From Bradyrhizobium sp. CSA112 (lineage in GTDB: Bacteria; Pseudomonadota; Alphaproteobacteria; Rhizobiales; Xanthobacteraceae), in NCBI RefSeq assembly GCF_029051645.1, contig NZ_JAACFS010000029.1:33113-97112 (forward strand): a stretch of 64,000 bases of DNA, written 5' to 3'. This document shows positions 1-8,602 of the stretch, piece by piece (position 1 is the first letter of the stretch; every line of letters begins with the position of its first letter). The position numbers and the translations under genes were made by a program. The notes below the pieces were generated by a model, which saw only the letters and a list, made by a program, of their open reading frames with translations, searched no databases and had not been told where the DNA came from.

Positions 1-321
1 GCCGCGCAGCAGATATGGATAGATCTTGTGGCCGGGCTCGGGCTTGGTGGTGCGCGGACGGCGGTAGAGCGCCTCTATCCCCATCTGCCGCATCAGCGTT
101 TTGACATGCCGGCGGTCGATCTTGCACCCCTCGGCAGCCAGCAGGCCTCGCAACATTCGCGAACCGGCGAAAGGAAACTCCAGATGCAGCCGGTCGAGCC
201 GTCGCATGATCGCGAGGTCGTCGGACGACACCGGGCGCGGCAGATAATAGACGCTGCCGCGGCTGATGTTCAGAGCTTCCGCTTGCCGGGTGATCGGCAG
301 ATCGTGCGCACGGTCAATCAT
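1..321 (-). CDS. IS3-family transposase OrfB, N-terminal part (3' end outside window)
   Basis: The minus strand reads MIDRAHDLPITRQAEALNIS and continues through the SRMLRGLLAAEG segment typical of the helix-turn-helix region before the DDE integrase core of IS3 OrfB proteins. The ATG at 321 overlaps the orfA stop as ATGA, the usual IS3 arrangement in which OrfB is made by coupling or as an OrfAB frameshift product. Only about 107 residues are inside the window, so the catalytic DDE residues cannot be checked. Upstream orfA is split by an IS110 element, so the product is probably not made normally. Confidence 0.8.
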   Translation of the reverse strand, partial: MIDRAHDLPITRQAEALNISRGSVYYLPRPVSSDDLAIMRRLDRLHLEFPFAGSRMLRGLLAAEGCKIDRRHVKTLMRQMGIEALYRRPRTTKPEPGHKIYPYLLRG

Positions 322-369
322 CGCTTTGCGCTCAGCAATCCCGCCTTAGTGAGCGCTCCTTCTAAAAAA
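318..369 (-). pseudogene. C-terminal stub of the split IS3 orfA
   Basis: This short stretch encodes FLEGALTKAGLLSAKR and a stop. It is the missing tail of the OrfA whose first 87 residues lie at 1976-2237. The two pieces were separated by the IS110 insertion, and fused they give an OrfA of normal length (about 104 residues). Confidence 0.75.
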
Positions 370-633
370 CTGATCTCGGCGCTGCACGCCCCCTGTGGGA
401 TAGAAACGGGTTGGCGATAGACTGCGTTCGGAAGGGAGCGGCCGATACGATTTTGGTGGCATTTAACCCCGTCAAAAAACCTGGTCCATGAGCTGTTGCG
501 GACTTGAGAGTGGTGACGCCGCATAGGCGATCCCGTTTAGGAATCTGATCAATTGCGCAGCTCAGCCCTTCCGCCCTGTCAGCAGGAGGATTGGAGATGA
601 ACCGAGAAATCGAAGTCCAAGGTCGACCGTACC
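370..633 (+). ncRNA. Candidate bridge-RNA region of the IS110 element
   Basis: This is the non-coding left end upstream of the transposase. IS110-group elements transcribe a structured bridge RNA from here whose loops pair with target and donor DNA (established for IS621-like elements). I see ACGATTTT at 447-454, the exact complement of AAAATCGT, which spans the AA core and right flank of the reconstructed target. A second A-rich stretch, GTCAAAAAACCTGG at 471-484, resembles the left junction AAAAAACTGATC. I have not folded the RNA, so the call rests on position and these matches. Confidence 0.4.
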
Positions 634-1974
634 ATGCCCATGGTGCACCCGAACGCGGCTGCCATCGATGTTGGTGCGACTATGCACATGGCTGCCGTAG
701 GAGCGGATCGCGTACTGGAGCCAGTACGCAGTTTTGGCACCTTCACGGCCGATCTCGATCAACTAGTAAAGTGGTTTGTGGAATGCGGCGTCGAGACCGT
801 CGTCATGGAATCAACCAGCGTCTATTGGATTCCGATCTTTGAGCTTCTCGATGCACGAGGATTTGCCGTGTTTCTTGTCAACGCGCGCGATGCCAAGCAT
901 GTGCCGGGGCGCAAGACCGATGTCAGCGATGCGCAGTGGCTGCAGCGGCTCCATTCGTTCGGATTGCTGCGGGCGAGCTTTCGGCCCAAAGGGCAAATTG
1001 CGGAGCTGCGAGCCTACGTGCGTCAGCGTGAGCGTCTGCTGGAATACGCCGCCTCACACATCCAGCATATGCAAAAGGCATTGACCGAGATGAATCTTCA
1101 ACTCCACCACGTTGTGGCCGACATCACGGGCACGACTGGCCTGCGCATCATTCGCGCGATCCTTGCCGGCGAGCGCGATCCTGAGGCGCTGGCGTGTTTG
1201 CGCCATTACAGTTGCCACTCCAGTGTCGAGACGATCGCGAAGGCGCTCACCGGAAGCTACCGCGCGGAGCATCTGTTTGCGCTCGATCAGGCACTCGCCC
1301 TTTACGACTCTTACCACGAGAAGGCATCTGCCTGCGACGTCCGAATCGAGGCTGTGTTGAAGGAACTCATTATCCATAGGGGTCATGATCATGGATCAGC
1401 GCCGCCGGTCTCGCGGCGTCGGAACAGAACCGATCAAGCGAACGCTCTGGCTTTCGACGTCCGCGCGTCGTTGTTTGGGCTGCTCGGAAAGGACGTCACC
1501 ACCATCGACGGCCTCGGTCATTACCTCTCGCTGAAGCTGATCGCAGAATGCGGCGACGACCTTACCTCATGGCCAAGTGCAAAGCATTTTACCTCCTGGC
1601 TGGGGTTGGCGCCGAGCAATAAGGTCTCCGGGGGCAAAATGCTCTCGTCACGAACGCGCCGGTCCGGCGGTCGGGCCGCAGCTCTTCTGCGCCTTGCTGC
1701 CGTAACCGTCGGACGCACCGACACCGCGCTCGGCGCCTTTTATAGAAGACTGTCGTCCCGCATCGGCAAGGCCAAGGCAGTCACCGCGACGGCCCGCAAG
1801 ATCGCAGTCCTGTTCTACAACGCTGTCCGTCACGGAATGGACTACGTCGATCCCGGCGCCTCGTCCTACGAGACACGCTACCGTACGCGAGTGATCAACA
1901 ATTTGCACCGACGTGCCAAGACATTCGGCTTTGTTCTGCAGCCCTTGGAACCGGGAGCTGGTGCCGTTTCTTAG
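634..1974 (+). CDS. IS110-family transposase (DEDD, RuvC-like)
   Basis: This 446-residue protein is of normal IS110 size. The N-terminal RuvC-like half shows the four acidic positions: AIDVGATMHMAAV (Asp), VVMESTSVYW (Glu), and VNARDAKHVPGRKTDVSDAQ with two Asp. The C-terminal Transposase_20 half contains FTSWLGLAPSNKVSGGKML, which includes the region of the catalytic serine in IS110 enzymes. A helical linker lies between. The ATG at 634 follows an in-frame stop at 598 and matches the usual start of the family; a good AGGAGGA lies further upstream near 584. No frameshift or stop is seen, so the element may be active. Confidence 0.9.
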   Translation: MPMVHPNAAAIDVGATMHMAAVGADRVLEPVRSFGTFTADLDQLVKWFVECGVETVVMESTSVYWIPIFELLDARGFAVFLVNARDAKHVPGRKTDVSDAQWLQRLHSFGLLRASFRPKGQIAELRAYVRQRERLLEYAASHIQHMQKALTEMNLQLHHVVADITGTTGLRIIRAILAGERDPEALACLRHYSCHSSVETIAKALTGSYRAEHLFALDQALALYDSYHEKASACDVRIEAVLKELIIHRGHDHGSAPPVSRRRNRTDQANALAFDVRASLFGLLGKDVTTIDGLGHYLSLKLIAECGDDLTSWPSAKHFTSWLGLAPSNKVSGGKMLSSRTRRSGGRAAALLRLAAVTVGRTDTALGAFYRRLSSRIGKAKAVTATARKIAVLFYNAVRHGMDYVDPGASSYETRYRTRVINNLHRRAKTFGFVLQPLEPGAGAVS

Positions 1975-1975
1975 G

Positions 1976-2237
1976 AATCGTTCTCCAGCGTCAGTTCCCC
2001 AATCTTGGCGTGCAGCGACTTCACATCGATGGCGGGTAGCGCCACCGCGTTGCCGCCCCCAGGGCCGAACACGTCGGCGGCCCCGCCCTCAAGCTGCGCT
2101 TTCCATGATGCGATCTGATTGGGGTGGATGTCGAACCGCTCCGCCAGCTGAGCCAGTGTTCGGTCGCCCTTGACGGCGGCCAGCGCCACCTTCGCCTTGA
2201 AAGCCGGTGTGTGGTTCCGGCGTGCTCGTCTGCTCAT
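1976..2237 (-). pseudogene. IS3-family OrfA, N-terminal part, interrupted by the IS110 element
   Basis: The start MSRRARRNHTPAFKAKVALA and the helix-turn-helix AQLAERFDIHPNQIASWKAQ are characteristic of IS3 OrfA proteins that bind the terminal repeats. The ATG at 2237 has GGAGA a few bases upstream, so I prefer it over the longer reading from 2261. The frame runs to GELTLEND and then enters the IS110 end, giving an artificial Ser-stop. The missing tail is at 318-369. Confidence 0.85.
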
Positions 2238-2444
2238 CGTCTCTCCTGATTCGCGGGCCAATCTTGCCCGCCGTCAGGCAGAAACTCCACTTATCGCATC
2301 GTTCAGATTGGTGGGGCCGGCTCTCCCTTCCTCATCAGCATACAAGCAGAAAGCGATAGCATCCGCGGTTTCTATGCGCGTTAAGTGATGAAAAGCGCGC
2401 AAACGCGTCGATCCGCGGGGTGAAACGCCTGCATCAGCGTGTTG

Positions 2445-2921
2445 TCAATTCTCGGATGGTGCTTCAACGGGAACAGCAAAGCCCGCCTTTACGCGATCCA
2501 ATACGACCATCGTCTTGAAGCTCTTAATGTCCGGGTTCACATAGAAGAACCGCCGAGTGAACTCCTCATAATCTTCCATTGTGGGCGCGGTAACGTATAG
2601 GACAAAATCCGCGTCGCCGGTGACGTAGAAGCCGTTGACGATCTCAACGGACGATCTGATGGCCTTCTTGAATCTATCGATTATATCTGAACGCTCTCGC
2701 TCCATGGTCACCAGCACCAGCATTTGAATAGGTCTGCCCACCGCTTTCGGCGAAACGATTGAAACATCGGCCTCGATAATGCCCTCCGAACGGAGCCTCT
2801 TCAGTCGTCGTTGACACGCGGTAGCAGAAAGCCCTGCTAGTGCGCCGATCACCTCGGAAGTTAGGCGGTTGTTCTTTTGCACAATCTCGAGGATGCGGGC
2901 GTCTATCCGATCGTATTGCAT
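2445..2921 (-). CDS. Lrp/AsnC-family transcriptional regulator
   Basis: A 158-residue protein with the Lrp plan. An N-terminal winged helix-turn-helix (about residues 1-60: MQYDRIDARILEIVQKNNRL, then the recognition helix in LSATACQRRLKRL) is followed by a RAM ligand-binding domain (about 70-145) with GFYVTGDADFVLYV. Such proteins are octameric local regulators responding to amino acids. The ATG at 2921 has GGGGAG at good spacing; the longer frame from 3023 has an unrelated leader. It stands alone between IS fragments, so no target gene is obvious. Confidence 0.85.
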   Translation of the reverse strand: MQYDRIDARILEIVQKNNRLTSEVIGALAGLSATACQRRLKRLRSEGIIEADVSIVSPKAVGRPIQMLVLVTMERERSDIIDRFKKAIRSSVEIVNGFYVTGDADFVLYVTAPTMEDYEEFTRRFFYVNPDIKSFKTMVVLDRVKAGFAVPVEAPSEN

Positions 2922-3193
2922 AATCGGCTCCCCGGCCTTGAGGTGAATTTCATCCCGAAAGGCGTCCAAAATATTCCAAATGCATGCGATGATTTCAACG
3001 AATGACCGCGTGGGCCATCGCACCGTCTTGGCCGCTGGTAGTGAGTCTGCTCCGCCAGGAGCTGATCATCCTGCCGGATGAAGAGCAGCCAGTGAACGTT
3101 AACGACGACGTGTGAATGGTATGAGGCGTTGGTGCGATCACCTGCTGCTCCCCACCTTTGCCAAAGATCGTTCGTTTAAAGGAGGGCCTATGC

Positions 3194-3585
3194 TCAAATT
3201 TCAAGCTGGCTCTGCTTTCTCTTGCGAAGCTTTTGGGTTCCGGAGATTGCGGGCCCCTCGGCTCTAACTTGCTGACGGATTTGCTCAAGCTGGCGGCCGA
3301 TCTCGGCCTTGCCGCTGGCAACGCGATTGCGCCAAAGACCGCTTACAATGTTCGCATCCTTCTGAAAACGTTGCTCCACGCTCCGGGCCTTCTCCTCGCC
3401 TATCCATCGTTGGGGCGCTGCCGCCGGCGGCCCAGGGCGATGACCTCGATGCAACGATAGGAATCAACTTCCTGCCTGAAATCATGCATCGCATTGCCGC
3501 CATTCCACCTCCACTGATGAACTCAGTCTAGGCCGGATCGCAGGTGAGCCGAAGGATGGAGGTGAGGGGCTCATGCCGGTAGACT
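3194..3585 (-). pseudogene. Degenerate IS66 relic: left end and frameshifted tnpA
   Basis: The minus strand carries ACCGGCATGAG near 3570-3580, matching the left end of the better IS66 copy at 4523, then a tnpA relic in two frames. One frame gives RQEVDSYRCIEVI-like sequence and the other RWIGEEKARSVEQRF, aligning with RRWTGEEKARIVAESF of the copy at 4608. The rest of the element is missing. Confidence 0.65.
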
Positions 3586-3588
3586 TAG

Positions 3589-3813
3589 TTACGTGTTGAG
3601 CGGCACAGGTACTGAAGTTGACTTGAGCCTCAACGTGAAAGGAAATATGGTCGCTAACAGCCGTTCGAAGGCGGAACACTGTTCAACCAGGCGTTGCTCG
3701 ATGAGCTTTCGCTCCTCATCAGGCAACTCGCTTTGAAGCAACTTACGACAACGCCAAATTTCATTGCGCACTGATCTGATCTCACTTAAGCTATCATCAA
3801 TCGAAGTACTCAT
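3589..3813 (-). CDS. Small hypothetical protein
   Basis: A 74-residue frame (MSTSIDDSLSEIRSVRNEIW onward) with a helical, charged first half containing RKLLQSELPDEERKLIEQRL, possibly a short coiled coil, and a basic, proline-containing tail. I do not recognise the family. The ATG at 3813 is preceded in frame by a GTG at 3825, and neither has a strong ribosome site. It lies between two opposed IS66 relics. The frame could be spurious, though its composition is protein-like. Confidence 0.35.
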   Translation of the reverse strand: MSTSIDDSLSEIRSVRNEIWRCRKLLQSELPDEERKLIEQRLVEQCSAFERLLATIFPFTLRLKSTSVPVPLNT

Positions 3814-3839
3814 GGATGCCGACACAGTGTGGAACTAAC

Positions 3840-4522
3840 CTTTGAAAACTTATCAAAGTGTCATCCTCGGCGAAGCCGCACACTGAATCGCCTTCATCAC
3901 GAACGTTTCAGGTGTGTTGAGGATGGCCGGAAGATCAGGCCGACAGTGGCATTCATGGCATCAAGATAGCATCGATAGATGCAGGCCTCGCGCGCCGATC
4001 TCGGGGCCACCATAAATCTTAGGCTCTCAATCGAGCCACGGTGGAAGCTTTGCGCATGTTCGCCTCCAGTCGGCATTACGTCTATAGCCTCCCTACATTG
4101 TCTTCCGCTTCACCATGCCCGCAGGTGAGGTGCAGCGATCCCAAGTCTGAGGTCCGCCTTGTTGGCGAAGCGGCCCGCTCCATCGGAGTGCTTTGCGAGG
4201 TTTGCAGAGTTTAACGAATATTTAGATCTTGATTAATGCAATGAGCAGCGCATCTTCGTGGAATTTCTGCGCTTTGGTACATTTTTTTGATGGATTCAAG
4301 CAGCCGGGATGCGATGGGTTTGTAGCAGCACTCGTGAAGTCGCCACTGCCAATACAGGCACGCGAACAAGCTTTAACGCGAGCCATGTGTTACCGGCAGA
4401 GCGTGTGAGATGTCGATCTCGGCCTTCCTTTTTCATTACGGGGGCGGAGAAATGCTTACTCTCCACATTTCTTCCGATCATGGTCGTCTGGATGGAAGGA
4501 GTGCACCATATCGCTTTCTACG
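3840..4522. other. Non-coding stretch between IS66 relics
   Basis: About 680 bases without a convincing gene. The short frames near 4296-4590 have no recognisable protein character. No promoter motif, repeat or RNA gene was identified. Confidence 0.5.
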
Positions 4523-5358
4523 GTAACCGGCATGAGGCCCCCACCTCGCCATCGCGAGGTTCACCTGCGATACAGCTTGGCATGAGCTGATCTGTGGAGG
4601 TGGCGCGATGGCAAATGCCATGCTTGATGCCAGGCAGGAAGGTGACTCTTATCGCCGCGTCGAGGTGATCACCGGGGAGCGCCGACGGCGACGGTGGACG
4701 GGCGAGGAGAAGGCCCGGATCGTGGCGGAGAGCTTTGAGGAGGGTGCGAACATCTCCGAGGTGGCGCGGCGCAATGGCGTTTCCCGCGGGCTGCTTACGG
4801 TGTGGCGACGCCAAGTTGCGGCGGCGGTAGCGGGCAAGCCGCCAAACTTCGTGCCGATCCAAATTGGTGCCGAGAGCGGTGGCGGGACAGCAGGCGAGTC
4901 CGAGCGTATTTCGCCGGTACAAACGAAGCCTTTGGAGATCAGCGCGCCGCGGGCCAAGGCCTGCGGGGTGATCGAGATCGAGGTGAGCGGGGCGCGCATC
5001 CGGGGCGAGCCGGGCGTGGAGCTGGCGACGCTGTCGACCGTGCTGGCAGCGCTTCGGGGCATCCGGTGATTGCGCTACGGTCCGACCTCAAGGTGGTGCT
5101 GGCGACACAGCCGGTCGATTTCCGCAAGTCGGTGCACACGCTGTCGGCGCTGGTGAGCGAAGCGCTGCGCGCGAATCCGTATTGCGGCGACGTCTTCGTG
5201 TTCCGCAGCAAGCGTATGGACAGAGTGAAGCTTCTGGCGTGGGACTGCAGCGGCATGGTGCTGGTGACGAAGTGGCTGCACCAGGGACGCTTTACCTGGC
5301 CGCCCGTCCGCGACGGCGTGGTGCATCTAAGTGCGACGCAGCTCGCAATGCTGCTCGA
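4523..5358 (+). mobile_element. Left half of an IS66-family element
   Basis: The element begins with GTAACCGGCATGAGG at 4523; IS66 termini start GTAA. It carries tnpA and tnpB, then breaks off inside tnpB at about 5358, where unrelated recombinase sequence begins on the other strand. tnpC and the right end are absent, so it cannot move by itself. Confidence 0.7.
4608..5069 (+). CDS. tnpA: IS66 accessory protein TnpA
   Basis: A 153-residue IS66 OrfA. The helix-turn-helix is visible in RRWTGEEKARIVAESF, ISEVARRNGVSRGLLTVWRR (about residues 25-70), followed by a variable linker and a conserved-type C-terminus (GVIEIEVSGARIRGEPGVEL). The ATG at 4608 follows GTGGAGGTGG. It overlaps the start of tnpB, as is usual in IS66. 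Its transposase partner is missing here. Confidence 0.85.
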   Translation: MANAMLDARQEGDSYRRVEVITGERRRRRWTGEEKARIVAESFEEGANISEVARRNGVSRGLLTVWRRQVAAAVAGKPPNFVPIQIGAESGGGTAGESERISPVQTKPLEISAPRAKACGVIEIEVSGARIRGEPGVELATLSTVLAALRGIR

Positions 5359-5386
5359 CTATCCATGCGAATGCCCCTCCTCGTGA
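5066..5386 (+). pseudogene. tnpB: IS66 accessory protein TnpB, C-terminus replaced
   Basis: Starting at GTG 5066, which overlaps the tnpA stop as GTGA, the frame reads MIALRSDLKVVLATQPVDF and keeps the IS66 Orf2 core (DVFVFRSKRMDRVKLLAWD and GMVLVTKWL, residues about 50-80). After LSATQLAMLL (near 5357) the sequence departs from the family and ends DYPCECPSS, from fusion with the adjoining recombinase fragment. About 10-15 native residues are lost. Confidence 0.75.
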
Positions 5387-6345
5387 GGCTCAGTGATTCT
5401 GAGATCAAGATGATCGAACGCGTGATTGCGTAGTTTTCGAACAGCCTCAATCACGTGCGACGTGTTGGAGAACAGGTGCGCGCCGGAAGAGTGACGATCG
5501 ATCAAAAGGCGCCTTTGCCTGATCTGAACGTACAGCCAGTTCACTGGAATGTTCAATACGCCGGCGAGTTGCTGGGCGCTGAGCAAGTCCGGTGAATGCC
5601 GCCATCGCGTACGTTGCTCGGTAAGCCCCCTTGAGGCCGGCGTGCAAGCGAATGCGCTGGACGGTGATCGGCAGCACTTTGTCGGGGCAATTTGGTGACC
5701 GGTGTCCTTCGTTCGTCAACATGGCAGCGATCTCCTCGTCGTGCATCTTGGTGCGGGCGAGCTTGAGCACGCGTTCTCGCATCTCCGCGCCTTGGGTGAG
5801 ACTCGCTACTGAGTTGACACGCATCTTTACCTCGATCTCGGTGACAGCTCCGCCGCGCCAGACGATCCTCACCCTGACGACGTCGTGCTCGCCGCGGTCG
5901 AGGATCACCTTGTCAATGAGACAGCGCAGCAGCGCCTTGCGTTTTGCGTCGGTCGTGCTCGGGTCTGTCCAGATCGCAGGCAGACGGCCGGAGAGGCGGA
6001 CGACTTTGTCGTTCAGCGCCTTGTTGCCGACGGTGATCTGAGCGATAGCCTGGGGAGACTCCAAACGGGCCAGGACCTCCTCTGCCGCTCGGACCTCCTT
6101 CAGAGCCTCCTCCCAACGGCGCTCGAGCTCGGCGGCGACAAGCCGGTTGTCAGGATCGACGCGGTTGAACTGACGTTCGGCGAGCGCTGATTCGTAGCGC
6201 CGGCGCTCGAGCTGCTGCTCGGCATTGCTCCGTATTGCTTTGTACGTCTGTTGCTGAGCGCGACGAGCGCACGACAACGCGTCGATCTCGGCCGGCGCCA
6301 GCGCTGTGAGGAACGCTTGCGCCACGGCGGCGTCGACGCGGGGAG
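5359..6345 (-). pseudogene. Large serine recombinase, C-terminal fragment with a frameshift
   Basis: The minus strand from about 6345 gives VDAAVAQAFLTALAPAEID, then a coiled-coil-rich segment with PDNRLVAAELERRWEEALKE and LRCLIDKVILDR. This is the C-terminal region of large serine recombinases common on rhizobial islands. Near 5590 the frame shifts and continues as LLSAQQLAGVLNIPVNWLYV to a stop at 5359. The N-terminal resolvase domain with the catalytic serine is absent, replaced by an IS630 fragment, so the gene is dead. Confidence 0.75.
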
Positions 6346-7008
6346 CACGGATGACCTCGTGGCTCGCAAGTCCGGGTGCGAGAGCAATGACCCGAACTTC
6401 ACGGCCAAAGCCGTCGATGTTGTCGGCCTCTACGTCGCCCCGCCCGAGAAGGCTATCGTGCTATGCGTGGACGAAAAGCCTTCAATCCAGGCTTTGGAGC
6501 GAGCGCAAGGTTATCTGAAGTTGCCCAATGGTCGCGCCTTGACCGGTCAGAGCCACGATTACACGCGTGCATGGCACGACAACGCTGTTTGCGGCGCTCG
6601 AGGTTGCGACCGGAAAGATCATCGCGATGCATTCAAAACGGCGGCGCCGTGTCGAGTTCCTCGACTTCATGGACAGCGTCACCTCGGCTTTTCCGGACCG
6701 CCAGCTTCACGTCATCCTCGACAACCTCAACACCCACAAGAAGAACGAGCACTGGCTAAAGGCCCACCCCAATGTGAAATTTCATTTCACGCCGACAAGC
6801 GCATCCTAGCTCAATCAGGTCGAGGTTTGGTTTTCGGTCTTGCAGGGGCAGTCGCTTAGCGGCACCTCCTTCACAAGCCTCAAGCAGCTGCAGGAACACA
6901 TCGATGCCTACGTCGACGCCTACAACGACAAAGCCGAGCCCTTCGTCTGGACCAAGAAAAAAGTCCGTCAACGCAGATTCAAAGGCCGCCGTATCACTCA
7001 GCTCTGAT
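6345..7008 (+). pseudogene. IS630-family transposase fragment with frameshift and nonsense codon
   Basis: The plus strand reads AVDVVGLYVAPPEKAIVLCV then DEKPSIQALERAQGYLKL (first DDE Asp in VDEK). After SHDY near 6560 an extra base moves the frame to HGTTTLFAALEVATGKII and VILDNLNTHKKN (second Asp). At 6807 a TAG replaces the Trp codon expected in SASWLNQVEVWFS, and the frame then runs to a natural stop at 7006-7008. The N-terminal third is missing. Three lesions make it inactive. Confidence 0.85.
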
Positions 7009-7327
7009 TCCGGGTACTAGCATGGGGATCCGGCGCCGATTGGGACGGCATGCCCGCAAGCGTTTCCGTAAGGCGTCGCTATCCACCGACTGGTTCGGTT
7101 CGTCAGCTTGGCTAGCGCGTGTGGATGAGCCACTAATTCGATTATACATGGCGATTCGCGTTTCCCTTCGGCGAAGTCTCTTCGCAAGCGCGTCGGGCTG
7201 CATGATACTCAGACAAGCTGATGACAAGCTGACGGGCGCAGGTGTTACCCGGCTTAGAGAGCATGAGGAAGGGCATCGTCACGTTAACGGGCATCCGACG
7301 GATCTTGGGCGGGGAAGAGCATAGTTT
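7009..7327. other. Spacer between IS630 and IS6 relics
   Basis: About 320 bases. Open frames exist on both strands but none has recognisable motifs or a ribosome site. I see no structured element here. Confidence 0.4.
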
Positions 7328-7760
7328 TCAGGCAGCGAGCGCGACCGAGGTGATGTCCGCCCATGTCTCGAAGGCGACCCCATGGGCTTCGCGATAGGTG
7401 CTAGCAGTCAAGCGATGGGGCCTTAGGTGAAACAGGTTCGCGATGGGATCGTGGATAGAAAGAAAGCGCTGCGCCTGTCGTGCCGATTTGAAGCGCTTCA
7501 TCTGCCGCTCTCTTCGGCGAGCGGGCTGGTGGGAATTCTCTGTTCGATGTTTAATCCTCTATGCTGCCGATGCTTGATGCTTAGCCCCATCTCCCTGCGA
7601 GTAGCGCCATATGGCAGGAGCGCGATCGCGAGCGCTACCGCAGCATCGCTATTGGCCGGTACTGCATTCAGGAAATCCGCCGGACCGCCATCAGCTTGCG
7701 CAGCCACTCAACTGCCACAGCGTTCATGCTCGCCAGCTGCCAGCGGGTTCGACAAAATGC
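7328..7760 (-). pseudogene. IS6-family transposase remnant, C-terminal part, frameshifted
   Basis: The minus strand ends with KRFKSARQAQRFLSIHDPIA and NLFHLRPHRL to a stop at 7328, matching the C-terminus of rhizobial IS6-type DDE transposases. Further upstream IKHRQHRGLN lies in a second frame and VEWLRKLM in a third. The DDE catalytic region is not recoverable. Confidence 0.7.
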
Positions 7761-7875
7761 GCACCCGCTGGCGATGCGGACAGTTAGTGGGGAACGGTGA
7801 ATTGTCTATGTAGTAGAAGCCGGCTGGACCGGAGGGCTCCCGCCCAGCCAAGTTGGCTCAGCCACCGCATAGATT

Positions 7876-8460
7876 TCAGGTCTGGCGGCGCGTAAGCCTA
7901 ACGAACCCTCCTTCTTTTAGCTCGGCGTTATAAAGCTTGCTGCCGAGCGAAATGGTTGTTGGGTGGTCTGCGGTAGGCATGAGCCCATGTTCGCGCAGCT
8001 TTTCAATAAGCGCCAGCGGGGCCCATTGCTCCGGGCGGGGCACACGACCACGCCGGGTCTCAATGAAGAACGCTCCGAAATCTGGCGCCCCCGTCGACCC
8101 GAGTCGCGGCATTTGAGCTTCCGGTGGGTTATGAATGAGGCGTACGCTCTGAGACGGATCCAATGCGGCCGTGTAGAGGTGACCCCGGATCTCGTAGCTC
8201 ATCGTCGGCTGCTCCGAGTCGGGCAGGAGACCGTGGTGGGTCAGTTTCTCGATCATTCGGAGCGGGGCGACTTGGGAGCCGTGCGAAAACATTTCGGGAA
8301 CGGCCCATGAGACATCATATACCGTCTTGTCTGGCTCGGCAGACGAGGACGGCCCGGCTTCATTCATCACTCGACTAAATAGGTCATGATCTTCTTGAGT
8401 CCACTCGTAGGCACTTGGGGACCCTGGAGACCCAGCACCGTCGATCCGGTTGAAATCCAT
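7876..8460 (-). CDS. Hypothetical protein, possible type III secreted effector
   Basis: A 194-residue soluble protein with no signal peptide or membrane segment. It starts MDFNRIDGAGSPGSPSAYEW, a Ser/Gly/Pro-rich opening like many rhizobial secreted effectors. Two imperfect internal repeats are visible: PLRMIEKLTHHGLLPDSEQP with a following HLYTAALDPSQSVRLI, and PLALIEKLREHGLMPTADHP with a following KLYNAELKEGGFVRLT, so it has a duplicated domain of roughly 80 residues. A tts-box-like motif lies about 113 bases upstream of the start (8573-8602). I do not know the family; the effector call is inference from promoter and context. Confidence 0.65.
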   Translation of the reverse strand: MDFNRIDGAGSPGSPSAYEWTQEDHDLFSRVMNEAGPSSSAEPDKTVYDVSWAVPEMFSHGSQVAPLRMIEKLTHHGLLPDSEQPTMSYEIRGHLYTAALDPSQSVRLIHNPPEAQMPRLGSTGAPDFGAFFIETRRGRVPRPEQWAPLALIEKLREHGLMPTADHPTTISLGSKLYNAELKEGGFVRLTRRQT

Positions 8461-8572
8461 ACAGCTCTCCTATTGGTTTGAGAACGTGGGCTCAAATCCG
8501 CCAGAGCTTTCCTTGGGCTTGTCACCAGTTGACCCATCGGCGGCATCCGTCGTCAAGAGACCACGTTCTCAT

Positions 8573-8602
8573 GTTAGGGAGCTTAGCTGTCAGGAAGCTG
8601 AC
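8573..8602 (-). promoter_or_regulatory. tts-box-like element (TtsI-dependent promoter)
   Basis: On the minus strand GTCAGCTTCCTGACAGCT is followed six bases later by CCTAAC. The rhizobial tts box is a 30-bp element starting GTCAGNTT with AGCT near its middle; the centre here (CCTGAC) departs from the usual TCGAAA-like core. Distance and direction suit the gene starting at 8460. Confidence 0.45.

Larger units (their letters stand above)
370..1975 (+). mobile_element. IS110-family insertion sequence, apparently complete, nested in the IS3 element
   Basis: The boundaries come from rejoining orfA. Left flank TTCTAAAAAA and right flank AATCGTTCTCC collapse to TTCTAAAAAATCG, leaving a 2-base AA at both junctions and an element of about 1606 bp. 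There are no terminal inverted repeats, as expected for IS110. A 264-base non-coding left end is followed by one DEDD transposase gene that stops about one base before the right junction. This layout matches the IS110 subgroup that carries its bridge RNA in the 5' non-coding end. Confidence 0.8.
1..2280 (-). mobile_element. IS3-family element, 3' part off the left edge, split by an IS110 insertion
   Basis: The minus strand carries the overlapping orfA/orfB pair of an IS3-family element. orfA begins near 2237, is cut at about 1976 and resumes at about 369, where it runs to a stop at 318. orfB follows in another frame and leaves the window at base 1. The two orfA halves join cleanly into the usual END-FLEGALTKAGLL junction once the intervening 1.6 kb is removed. 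The right terminus is placed only roughly near 2280. Confidence 0.8.

Noticed and set aside
4309..4590. 93-codon plus-strand frame upstream of the IS66 tnpA
   Set aside because: It runs through the IS66 terminus and has no protein character; judged a chance frame.
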